35,506 nt of DNA. Source: a virus. Positions 20,999 to 29,622 of this stretch are shown one piece after another. The notes under the pieces are model-generated. The model did not search any database. It saw nothing but the letters and a program-made list of their open reading frames with translations, and was not told the DNA's origin. Each line of letters starts with the position of its first letter. The stretch's first letter is position 1. A program made the translations under genes and the position numbers. Where the stretch lies: the IMG/VR virus record IMGVR_UViG_3300025914_000029, positions 1-35,506 of that record, one strand, 5' to 3'.

Positions 20999-21148
20999 AT
21001 GAAAAAATTAATTGCTCTTGCACTAATTCTGGGTTGTACTGGTTGTTCCACTTTTAAGCTCGGTGCAATGATGTACTGTCCTTATGGGCAGAACTGCAAG
21101 AGTGAGGTTACTGTACCTACACCTGAAGTCAATCAAGCGGTGAAATAA
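20999..21148 (+). CDS. small predicted lipoprotein, 49 aa (Rz1-like spanin candidate)
   Basis: This is a 49-residue product with a basic start (MKK), a hydrophobic stretch (LIALALILG) and the lipobox-like CTGC with Cys at residue 16 (a second Cys at 13). Mature length is about 34 residues, with two further Cys and a short Pro-containing tail (VPTPEVNQAVK). It lies 2.5 nt-tight between ejection-protein genes: the ATG follows the previous stop by 1 nt and the next gene starts 2 nt after its stop. Closeness to the endolysin and holin genes favours an outer-membrane spanin, although no inner-membrane partner is seen. Virion-linked exclusion is an alternative. Confidence 0.72.
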   Translation: MKKLIALALILGCTGCSTFKLGAMMYCPYGQNCKSEVTVPTPEVNQAVK

Positions 21149-21150
21149 AA

Positions 21151-22812
21151 ATGCCTGAAATCTCCATTGATCAATTGATGACTGATGTAGGAGATTTCCA
21201 AACTACATCCAAAGCATCTGAGGAAGCTATCAGAGCTAATGCTGCGGGCGCAGCTTCTAAGACTTTTGAGCTCTCTCAGGTTTACGATCAAGCTGCTCAA
21301 GATGCAGGACTAGTTGCAACTACTAAAGGTATTGCAGATTTACAAGCTCAGCAGGTAGTTACTAAAATCGCTCAAACTGCTGGAGCTGATCCTGCTTTGG
21401 GGGCAAATCGGATTAATGAACTGGTTGGGAAGTTGGTTACGAGTCAGCAAGAAACTGAACAGAACCTAAAAGAATATAGAGCGAAGGCAGAAGTTAAACC
21501 TTGGGAACATCCTATTGATTACATTGTAGGACAACTTACCCTGCCGTTTACAGAAGAGCGGCTTAAAGGTTCCATGACCCAAACTGCTCTTTACGATAAG
21601 CAATTAGGAGATTTAAATCAAACTCTCTCTTCCTCTGCGGTAACAATTAACAATTTAAAAGAATCCGTTACCAGTGCATCGATTGCTGCTCAAGCTCGAT
21701 TAGCCGAGGTGGAATCCAAAGCACGATCCACTCAAGCTGAGATTGATGGAATCAAATTTAATTCTCAATCAGTCGAAGCTGCAGTGAATGCTTCTCGGGA
21801 TCGCTTGAGTGTGTTATTTAATGCAAAGAGTGCGGCGAACGCAGAAACTCAACTCAAAGTCGCTCTAGGACATCTTGCTCTTGATACTGAGAGATTCCAA
21901 TGGCAGAAGGAAGAGAAAGCAATTTCTGATAAAGCCAGAGCAGATGGTAAAGAAATTGACGGGTACGTAGTTGATACGATTAATAAGAGTCGTGTTAGTT
22001 TAGGTTTACCTCCTCTCACAGGTCTTGCTGCTAAGAGTCAACTTGCACTGTTTAAGAGTGGCGCATCGGAAGAGTTAAAATATCACTTCCAGAATGGTGA
22101 AAGAATTGATGCAACTGGAGTATCCACAGTTGGCAATGATCCTGCATCTTCCCTTCACGCTCTTGAAACTCTTCCCTCCAATCTTCCGGATGTGCGCAAA
22201 GAAACTACCTCGGTTCTTGCCGCAGCTAAACAAGCTCTAGAGTTAAACAAAACCATTGACAAGAAAGATAAAAAAGCTGTGGATGCTTTCATCAATCAAC
22301 ATGTTGCACAAGATATCCAAACTCAATATCGATCGATTGCCCCTAACTCTGGGAACCTTTTTGATGTCGGTGACATTAGTTCTTATCTCACTCTTAATGG
22401 TATTAGCGATTTAGGAGTTACTCAGAAACTTCTTGCCCCTCTAGCTGCAGCTAAGCAACCTCTCAATGATCCAAAAATTGTTCTCTCTCTTGGAGTTGAT
22501 GCAGTTAAGAAAGGTCAGATTTCTTCTGCAGAATTCCAACAACTCGCTTCAGTGTATCAGAAAGCATCTACGATTAATCAAGCTGCCAAAGGATTCACTG
22601 GATTCGGTATTGTTCCTCCAAATGCAGGTAAGAATTATTTCGCCAAGACCTCTAGATTCGGTGGTACCACTGACATGACTGATCCCACAGAGTTAGGTAG
22701 ATATCTGATGAAAGATTTGGCGGGCCAAGTTAATCATGGCAATCCTGCTGATATTCGTGGGGGAACTCCGAATGCAATTCGCCGCACTCTCCAAAATTCT
22801 ACCTCAGAATAA
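21151..22812 (+). CDS. internal virion / DNA-ejection protein, 553 aa
   Basis: This is a long helical, low-aromatic protein. Many Ala, Gln and Glu heptads fill residues 1-280, for example QTTSKASEEAIRANAAGA and ARLAEVESKARSTQAEI. The rest is helical and Ala/Gln-rich, with a final flexible end (HGNPADIRGGTPNAIRR). There is no signal peptide or enzymatic motif. Composition and position between the small and the very large ejection proteins fit the middle member (T7 gp15-like in role) that forms a channel across the cell envelope. No direct sequence match to T7 is claimed. Confidence 0.7.
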   Translation: MPEISIDQLMTDVGDFQTTSKASEEAIRANAAGAASKTFELSQVYDQAAQDAGLVATTKGIADLQAQQVVTKIAQTAGADPALGANRINELVGKLVTSQQETEQNLKEYRAKAEVKPWEHPIDYIVGQLTLPFTEERLKGSMTQTALYDKQLGDLNQTLSSSAVTINNLKESVTSASIAAQARLAEVESKARSTQAEIDGIKFNSQSVEAAVNASRDRLSVLFNAKSAANAETQLKVALGHLALDTERFQWQKEEKAISDKARADGKEIDGYVVDTINKSRVSLGLPPLTGLAAKSQLALFKSGASEELKYHFQNGERIDATGVSTVGNDPASSLHALETLPSNLPDVRKETTSVLAAAKQALELNKTIDKKDKKAVDAFINQHVAQDIQTQYRSIAPNSGNLFDVGDISSYLTLNGISDLGVTQKLLAPLAAAKQPLNDPKIVLSLGVDAVKKGQISSAEFQQLASVYQKASTINQAAKGFTGFGIVPPNAGKNYFAKTSRFGGTTDMTDPTELGRYLMKDLAGQVNHGNPADIRGGTPNAIRRTLQNSTSE

Positions 22813-22819
22813 TTAAATC

Positions 22820-25800
22820 ATGGACCAATCCAATCCCACTGCTTCCTATCTTCTTGCTGCAGATTCCCACAATCTCGGCAACACTGGAACCTCGTGGTTA
22901 GATTTAGATACCTGGACGGAGAAACTTGGTAATGCAGGAAGACTTGCAGCTACCAGTGTGATGTCTGGGTTGAATTCTTTCTACAACACCGGGGTCACAG
23001 TAGGGAATTGGTTTGGCGCAGATTTGAAAGCTAATGATACCCAAGAGTGGATCTCTTCGGTGGATTCAGATTTAGGAAAGTATTACTCAGAGAATACTGA
23101 ATCTGCGGATTTGGGTGGATTTATTCTTGGATCGCTTTTACCGGGACTCGGTGGAGTTAAGATTCTCAATGCAGGTCAGGCAGCTCTCAAGACTGCTAAA
23201 GCTACTGGGTTTATTGGAGCTAATCTTTCTAAAGCAACTGGACTCTTAATTCCTGATACCCAGAAGTTTGTCTCTCTTGCAGCAAATCAACTTAATTCCT
23301 CTACTACCGCAGTTAAACTACTTAATGCAAACACTGTAAAAGCCTTAGCTTCAGGGGTGTGGCAAAACACTCTTGAATCTGCTGCATTTGAAATTGCTGC
23401 TCAGGCTACAATGTTTAAGTCTCCGATTCTTGAGAAACAAGACACTGGAGATATTCTGATTAACATTGCCACTGGAGGAGTCTTAGGTGGAGCGATCGGT
23501 GGAAGTTTTGAAGCTGCTAAGACTTTTGGATTTTTAAGGAAATCGATTCGGGCAGAAGATCAGGCGCGGCTGCCTTTTATTGCGCGCCCCAGTTTTTCTG
23601 AGATTACTGCACCATCTGATCGAATCATCACACTTGCTCATGATGCAGATTCTGCAGCACAGCCGGTGCTTTTAAAGAATCTCGATGGCACTGTGGTTCA
23701 GAATAATTACGCAGTAAACAAAACTCTTTATGATGATAAGATTCGTAAAAACTTTAATGACATTCGTTCTGGAATTAACGAACTTTCAGGTAAAGATTCT
23801 GAGCTTGGCAATATTCTTGCTAATTTATCCACTCCGAAACCAGGTGAGTTTGGATATTCTCAGGATTATCTGAATAATTTTGCTGGGGCTCTACATGTTG
23901 CTCGCCCACTTGAAACTACTCCTGCAGAATCTCTTGCAGCACAGGCAGTTAAGAAAGGTGCAGCTCCTGAGATTCCAGTTAACTCTCGCTATGTAACTCT
24001 CATCGGTGAAGATGCTGGAAATATCTCTGATACTGTACCTACTGTACTTTCTCTTGGTGATATGTACAAGGGAGAAGCAGCGATTAAAGGTAAGGTGAGA
24101 GAGTATGGATTTGACCAAGGTAAACTTTGGAGTGCCCTGGATTTAAAAGGTGGGAGTGCTGCTCAAGAAGCTGAGGCGCGCCATATTTGGGCACATCATA
24201 TGCTCAAGGAAGTTAAAGATGGTGCAACTATCAATCGCTATGATATTCCACTTCTTGAACGTGCTTACTTAGATGGGAAATACAACGTCCGAATTGTAGA
24301 TGGTGAAGGTCCCACTCTTCGGGTGATGACTCCTACTTCTAAGGAAGAACTCTGGAAGGTTCTCAAGGAATCCAAAGTTGATGCAGCCAATGAAGTTCTT
24401 CGCAAAATGTCTCTAGATGGCTCAATTCCGATTGAGCAAGGAACTGCTGCGGCCGCAAAGATTGTTAATGCAAAGCAATCGTTCTTAGAAGGCTTCCCCA
24501 CTTCCAATGAATTCGATGATCTAATGCAAGCTCAAGCAGTTGCAAAAGATTATGCACAATCTCTTAAGGATAAAAATCTTTCCACTTCTGTCTCTGAAGC
24601 AACTACTGATCCAATCTTTCTTCCTAAAGTTGCTAAGATTGTTTACAACCAAGATGACAAGATTCTTGCAGCTACCGAGAATATTGGTGATGCAATCACG
24701 TATTTGAAATCTAAACAAAAGCTTTACCAAGATGGAGCTAAGAATGTTGTTGCTAAGGTGCTCGGAAAGGCAAGTGAGAGTTTGCCTGATTTGAGTGATC
24801 AGGCATTATTCACTGCTTCTCGTAATGGATCGGGTCCCGGACTATTTAGTGCGGAGAATTCTAATTATGGGACCCTTGGATCTTCTATGGCTTGGATTGG
24901 GTCTGTTACTCGGGGAGCTAAAGAATCTCTTCGTAAAGCTACTAATGCAGCTCTCGAAACTCCTCTGGTGAAATTGGGGCAGAAACCTGAAGCGGCTCTG
25001 GAGTTTGAATCTCTTAACCAAAAGGTTACTAGAACTGGTAAGCAATTTGTTTTAAGAGAAACTAGTACTGGTGAATGGGGTCTGGTGGAATCTAAAACTG
25101 CAAGAGGTAATCTCTTGGAGGAAACTAATACTCCGATTATAGATTACGAAGCACTCACCGAAGGTACTGATTTCTTCCCAATTAAAAACCAGGAAACTCT
25201 AGAGGCAGTGCGCGCCCATATCCAAACTTCTGGAACCCGTACAGATTCTTTCCGAGAGATTCGTGCACAACAAGGTCATACAGATATCAAGGACCCTGAA
25301 ACTTTTAGACCAATTCGCCCGAATCTAAAAGATTATCCTCACTTCGCATTTGTCCAAGATCCTACAGTTACTGGTACTGGTCACATGACAATGATTCATG
25401 CAGCCTCTGAGAAAGAGCTTGCAGGATTAATTGATCGGGTGCCCTCGAATTACAAGGTGATTACTAAAACTGACACTGAAGACTTTTTCAAAGCTCGTGG
25501 GGAATATGAATTCAATCGCACTTTGCATGAGAATTACATTAACACTGATTTAGCCAATAACGGTGTTTTCAGTAATTTCTTTCCTAAGAGTGATCCCAAT
25601 AAAATCATCAATGACATTCTACAGCAGCATTTAAGAGAGAGTGACATGCTCGCTCAAGAAGCTGTGCGGCTGAGGTATGAGCCACAATTCTCGTTTTTAG
25701 AGGATCTTGGCGCACAGTATTCTAAAACCGCCACCTCTAAGTTTGCTTCCAAGAGGGAGCTCATTGAACAAACCTCTGATAACCCGTACCTGAATTACAT

Positions 25801-27607
25801 CAAAACTGCTCTTGATATTTCCAAGGTGTCTGAGAATCCATTGATTTATGGATTCAATAAAATGCTTGATACTGCTACCAGTAAAGCGGTTGGAGCAATT
25901 CGGGATACATTTGCTAAGGTTAATTCTCCTGCTGAATTGGAGAAGATGAATTCCATTCTCGATGAGTATGGGATGAAACCTGCTTACTATGATTCAGCTT
26001 TAAATCTCCTAGCAAATCACTCTGCTCCCAAGGGAGAACTTACTAAGTTTGTACGGCGCGCCAACAATCTTTTAAGTCTTTTCACCCTGGGACTTGATCC
26101 TCTCAATTCTCTCAACAATGCGATCGGTGCAAATATCCTTCGCATGACTGAGCTTCGCTCACTTACTCAAGCAATCAAGGGTGGAGATACTGAGATTGCT
26201 GGAGAACTTGCGAAGATTGCTCAGGTAGCAGTTCCTGGAACTACTGATTCAATTCTCGCACCCACCAAATTAGTTTCCAAAGCAATCCAGAATTTCTGGA
26301 AAGATGATGGTGCACTGCTCTCCAAGTATCGTGATGCAGGATTCATCAAAGATCGAGTAGAACAACTCAAACTCCTTGTAGATGACTTTACTCTACAAGG
26401 TACTGAAACTGTGGGGGATTTGAATAAAAGGATGGGCGCCGCGTTTTCCAAAGCTAAAGACCTCGCACAGGCAGGTGAGAAGCTCTCTGGAAATAAACTG
26501 GCTGAAGAGTTCAACCGTTTTATCAGCGCCAATGTGATGGACCAAATCACAAGTATTGGTGTAGCCAAAGGAGTATTAGATGAGCCAACAGCAAAAGCTT
26601 ACATTAATACCTTTGTCAACCGTGTTGAAGGAAATATCATTGCTTCCCAGCGTCCCCTTATGTTCCAGGGACCTGTGGGTCAAGCAATTGGATTATTCCA
26701 GTCCTATCAGTTCAATCTTTTACAGCAACTTTTCCGTTATGTTGGAGAAGGATCAAAGAAAGATATCGGTACCCTCCTAGGTCTTCAATCAACTCTCTAC
26801 GGTCTCCAATCTCTTCCCGCATTCCAGTTTGTCAATACCCACATTCTGGGACAAATGAGTGGGAACACTGAACATCGAGATGCATATGATGCAGTATATG
26901 GAGCTGCAGGAAGAACCGCTGGTGATTGGATTCTCTATGGAATCCCCAGTAACATTTTACAATCAAACATTTATTCTAGAGGTGATATCAATCCTCGCCA
27001 AGTGACAGTTCTTCCCACGTCACTTCAAGAGATTCCACTTGTACAAGGTTGGGGTAAGTTCTTAGGTTCGATGAAAGAATCGATTTCTAAAATTGCAGGG
27101 GGTGGAAACATCTGGGAATCTATTTTACAAGGTGTGGAACACAATGGAATCTCTAGACCTCTCGCAGGATTTGCACAGACTTTACAGGCGATCCCATCAG
27201 GAACAGCGTATTCGACGTCTTCCAAAGGGTCTATTCTCTACTCTAATGATCTTTTTAGTCTTGCTACTCTTACACGTCTCAGTGGTGGTAGACCTCTTGA
27301 TGAAGCAGTAACTAATGATGCACTCTTTAGGGTGAGAACTTATGAGGCCACTCGCAGGAAAGACTTGGCGGATTTAGCAGAGACTGTAAAGACTTCTCTG
27401 ATTGGAGATGAAACTCAATCGGAAGCGCAGGTGAATAAATTTGCAGAGAAGTACGCCTCTCTTGGAGGTAAGCAAGCTGGGTTCAATAAATGGATGATTG
27501 GATTGTATAAGCAAGCTAATGTACCACAAGCTCAGCAATTAGAAATGTCTCTCAAGAGTCCATTTGCATATAAGATGCAACTCTTGATGGGTGGGAATGA
27601 TGAATAG
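22820..27607 (+). CDS. large internal virion / DNA-ejection protein, 1595 aa
   Basis: This is the largest gene in the window. The protein is mostly helical. Two Gly-rich hydrophobic segments near the N-terminus could insert in membranes (GGFILGSLLPGLGGVKIL, about residues 100-117, and INIATGGVLGGAIGG, about 215-229). The middle has charged helical repeats. The C-terminal third has several hydrophobic helices (for example VGQAIGLFQSYQFNLL). I find no clear lytic transglycosylase motif, although T7 gp16 carries one and a degenerate form could be missed. Size, position and composition fit the large ejection protein that leads the genome into the host. The next gene starts 30 nt downstream. Confidence 0.78.
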   Translation: MDQSNPTASYLLAADSHNLGNTGTSWLDLDTWTEKLGNAGRLAATSVMSGLNSFYNTGVTVGNWFGADLKANDTQEWISSVDSDLGKYYSENTESADLGGFILGSLLPGLGGVKILNAGQAALKTAKATGFIGANLSKATGLLIPDTQKFVSLAANQLNSSTTAVKLLNANTVKALASGVWQNTLESAAFEIAAQATMFKSPILEKQDTGDILINIATGGVLGGAIGGSFEAAKTFGFLRKSIRAEDQARLPFIARPSFSEITAPSDRIITLAHDADSAAQPVLLKNLDGTVVQNNYAVNKTLYDDKIRKNFNDIRSGINELSGKDSELGNILANLSTPKPGEFGYSQDYLNNFAGALHVARPLETTPAESLAAQAVKKGAAPEIPVNSRYVTLIGEDAGNISDTVPTVLSLGDMYKGEAAIKGKVREYGFDQGKLWSALDLKGGSAAQEAEARHIWAHHMLKEVKDGATINRYDIPLLERAYLDGKYNVRIVDGEGPTLRVMTPTSKEELWKVLKESKVDAANEVLRKMSLDGSIPIEQGTAAAAKIVNAKQSFLEGFPTSNEFDDLMQAQAVAKDYAQSLKDKNLSTSVSEATTDPIFLPKVAKIVYNQDDKILAATENIGDAITYLKSKQKLYQDGAKNVVAKVLGKASESLPDLSDQALFTASRNGSGPGLFSAENSNYGTLGSSMAWIGSVTRGAKESLRKATNAALETPLVKLGQKPEAALEFESLNQKVTRTGKQFVLRETSTGEWGLVESKTARGNLLEETNTPIIDYEALTEGTDFFPIKNQETLEAVRAHIQTSGTRTDSFREIRAQQGHTDIKDPETFRPIRPNLKDYPHFAFVQDPTVTGTGHMTMIHAASEKELAGLIDRVPSNYKVITKTDTEDFFKARGEYEFNRTLHENYINTDLANNGVFSNFFPKSDPNKIINDILQQHLRESDMLAQEAVRLRYEPQFSFLEDLGAQYSKTATSKFASKRELIEQTSDNPYLNYIKTALDISKVSENPLIYGFNKMLDTATSKAVGAIRDTFAKVNSPAELEKMNSILDEYGMKPAYYDSALNLLANHSAPKGELTKFVRRANNLLSLFTLGLDPLNSLNNAIGANILRMTELRSLTQAIKGGDTEIAGELAKIAQVAVPGTTDSILAPTKLVSKAIQNFWKDDGALLSKYRDAGFIKDRVEQLKLLVDDFTLQGTETVGDLNKRMGAAFSKAKDLAQAGEKLSGNKLAEEFNRFISANVMDQITSIGVAKGVLDEPTAKAYINTFVNRVEGNIIASQRPLMFQGPVGQAIGLFQSYQFNLLQQLFRYVGEGSKKDIGTLLGLQSTLYGLQSLPAFQFVNTHILGQMSGNTEHRDAYDAVYGAAGRTAGDWILYGIPSNILQSNIYSRGDINPRQVTVLPTSLQEIPLVQGWGKFLGSMKESISKIAGGGNIWESILQGVEHNGISRPLAGFAQTLQAIPSGTAYSTSSKGSILYSNDLFSLATLTRLSGGRPLDEAVTNDALFRVRTYEATRRKDLADLAETVKTSLIGDETQSEAQVNKFAEKYASLGGKQAGFNKWMIGLYKQANVPQAQQLEMSLKSPFAYKMQLLMGGNDE

Positions 27608-27637
27608 AAATTACTTTTAATTTACTGGAGAATCTAA

Positions 27638-27889
27638 ATGAAATCTAATGGCGATCCGACTCGGTACTGGGAAGTTGTAACTCCCGATAACGCTGTCGAT
27701 ATGAGTGCGGAATGTAATTATCTTTATGTGGGTGTTACAGGTGATGTCACCTGTATGGTAACTAACCGAGTAAATGGAACTCGAACTGCAGTGTTATTTA
27801 AAGCTCTTGCAGTTGGATACCATCCAATCCAAACTACTCGGGTTAATGCAACTGGAACTACTGCCACTAATATTTTGGCGGCGTTTTAA
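27638..27889 (+). CDS. spike-base-like protein, 83 aa
   Basis: This small beta-rich protein has a recognisable pattern: VVTPDNAVDMSAECNYLYVG, then GDVTCMVTNRVNGT, and a C-terminal motif (HPIQTTRVNATGTTATNI). The same order (a 'P-D/S-x-x-D-M/L ... LYVGxxGD ... RVxATGTTA') occurs in the Rcc01079-type spike base proteins of gene transfer agents and in small virion proteins of many phages. It opens the second appendage cassette, so a role in anchoring spikes is plausible. The similarity is from memory of the pattern, not a search. Confidence 0.6.
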   Translation: MKSNGDPTRYWEVVTPDNAVDMSAECNYLYVGVTGDVTCMVTNRVNGTRTAVLFKALAVGYHPIQTTRVNATGTTATNILAAF

Positions 27890-27901
27890 GGAGAATCTGA
27901 G

Positions 27902-28042
27902 ATGCCAACTGCTGTAGGTGTTGCAGTTAATGTCAAATACATAGCTCCACCTAGAGTAGTCGGTGGAACTGGTAGCGGTGGTGGAGTTTCAACTGCTGGA
28001 CAACCAATTGGTCTTTTATTGGCTTTAACGAAAGCGAGCTAA
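27902..28042 (+). CDS. 46-aa Gly-rich small protein in the appendage cassette
   Basis: The 46-residue product (MPTAVGVAVNVKYIAPPRVV, then a Gly/Ser linker and QPIGLLLALTKAS) has a short beta-like start, a flexible centre and a hydrophobic end. A clear AAGGAG lies about 9 nt upstream and the gene fits tightly between its neighbours. It may be a small linker or cement peptide of the spike assembly. No family is recognised. Confidence 0.6.
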   Translation: MPTAVGVAVNVKYIAPPRVVGGTGSGGGVSTAGQPIGLLLALTKAS

Positions 28043-28045
28043 ATC

Positions 28046-28969
28046 ATGGCAGATAATATTTTAGTTACTCCAGGAGTTGGGGCAACTATCGCAGCGGATG
28101 ATGTTGGTGGAGTTTTACATCAACGAGTTAAGATTATGATTGGCGCGGATGGTGTCGCCAATGATCTTGCTGTAGGCGCCGGTGCAGTAAATACTGGTAC
28201 ACCTCGGGTAACTCTTGCATCTGACGATCCTGCAGTTGCCGCACTTACTGCATCTAACACTCAATTACCTGCAGGTTTAGGTTCTACTGCTGCTGCTGCA
28301 TCTCTAGCAACTACTGCTTCAACTGAGGATGTTGCACGTATCGGAATTATTACTGAAACTGCTCCAGCAACTGATACTGCATCTTCGGGTCTCAATGGGC
28401 GACTCCAGAGAATTGCTCAGAGACTTACTTCTTTAATCGCATTAGTTCCTGCTGCGTTAGGTCAAGGAACCTCTGCCCAAGGATTTAAAGTTGTTCTTCC
28501 TAATGATCAGGCAGGAGCATCTCAACCTACAGTTACTCGGCCTGCCAACACTACTGCATACTCTGCAGGTGACGTAGTTGGTGGAGCAATTACTTTTGCA
28601 ACTGGTCTTACTTCTGGCCAGCATGCAATGATTACTGGAGCAGATTTGCAGTATCAAATCTCTGCAATTCCTTCTGGTATGACTTCGTTCCGGTTGTATC
28701 TCTATGATGTGACTCCTCCTTCTGCCATTGCAGACAATGCTGCCTGGGACTTTGCTTCTGCTGATCGCTCAGCTTTCTTAGGTTATATTGATCTTGGTTC
28801 TCCGGTTGACTTGGGAACTACTTGTTACTGCCAAGTTGATAATGTGAATCATAAGATCAAACTTAATGGTTCTGCTAATGTATTTGGTTATCTGGTAACT
28901 GCAACCGCCTATACTCCCGCAGCTAACTCAGAAGTTATTCTTCCCCGTCTGCATCTGGTGGGAGTTTAA
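28046..28969 (+). CDS. appendage / head-fibre-like protein, 307 aa
   Basis: The N-terminal 80 residues show a common phage virion module: VTPGVGATIAADDVGGVLHQ, RVKIMIGADG, and GTPRVTLASDDPAVAAL. A helical Ala-rich link follows (residues 80-140). A C-terminal beta domain of about 150 residues has VTRPANTTAYSAGDVVGG, FRLYLYDVTPPSAIADN and ends in PRLHLVGV; this repeated pattern is found in head-fibre and tail-appendage proteins. Together these indicate a virion-surface protein with an assembly module and a beta tip. Its exact place in the particle is unknown. Confidence 0.65.
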   Translation: MADNILVTPGVGATIAADDVGGVLHQRVKIMIGADGVANDLAVGAGAVNTGTPRVTLASDDPAVAALTASNTQLPAGLGSTAAAASLATTASTEDVARIGIITETAPATDTASSGLNGRLQRIAQRLTSLIALVPAALGQGTSAQGFKVVLPNDQAGASQPTVTRPANTTAYSAGDVVGGAITFATGLTSGQHAMITGADLQYQISAIPSGMTSFRLYLYDVTPPSAIADNAAWDFASADRSAFLGYIDLGSPVDLGTTCYCQVDNVNHKIKLNGSANVFGYLVTATAYTPAANSEVILPRLHLVGV

Positions 28970-28971
28970 TT

Positions 28972-29622
28972 ATGCCAACACCAGCGATCAATAATATTCT
29001 ATTTGGTCCTCAGAAAGGATTAAGGAAACTTCAATTCCTCACTTCTCCAAATGCATCTGCTGGTGTTGCTACTGCGGTTTTACCTAATGTAAGAGCCGGC
29101 TCTCAGATTATTGTAGGTCATGTAGTTTATGACGCTACAGCAACTGTGACTAGTATTGCATGTACTGGGGAAAGTAACTTAACTGCACGTGGGAGTTTAT
29201 TTAGAGCGGGCGCCGGCATTCTTTCTGATGCATCAATTCAATTTTATTCCCTTGATACAGTTACTGCAGGCGGAGCTAAAACAATTACAATGACTCTCTC
29301 TGCTTCAGTGAGTGGAGTTTTTGGTGCCTGGGAATTTACTGGCGGAGACTCAACAGCATTTTTTGAAGGTCAAGCGACTGCTGCTTCTAACACAGTGAAT
29401 CTCACCACATTAAATAACAATAGTATGATCTGTCTCATTGGTGTAAGTGGAGGTTCTCAATCTCCTGTGCCTCCATACAATCGAGAAATCTTAACTCAAC
29501 CTCTCCAGAATAATTCCTTGTATTACAATCTTAAAGCTGGCCCAGTTGGAACCTATGCCGCAAGTTTCAATGGTACAGGAAATCAATTAATTTTGGCCGC
29601 ATCATTTAAGGCTGCACTATAA
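28972..29622 (+). CDS. beta-sandwich virion appendage protein, 216 aa
   Basis: This is a beta-rich protein with many Ser, Thr, Ala and Gly residues. Strand-like segments include RAGSQIIVGHVVYD, KTITMTLSASVSGVFGAWEF and NQLILAASFKAAL. It looks like a single Ig-like or jelly-roll domain of the kind found on phage surfaces. It sits between the 307-aa appendage protein and tailspike 2, and its last base is shared with the start of the spike gene. The role, adhesion or spike assembly, is inferred from position. Confidence 0.58.
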   Translation: MPTPAINNILFGPQKGLRKLQFLTSPNASAGVATAVLPNVRAGSQIIVGHVVYDATATVTSIACTGESNLTARGSLFRAGAGILSDASIQFYSLDTVTAGGAKTITMTLSASVSGVFGAWEFTGGDSTAFFEGQATAASNTVNLTTLNNNSMICLIGVSGGSQSPVPPYNREILTQPLQNNSLYYNLKAGPVGTYAASFNGTGNQLILAASFKAAL

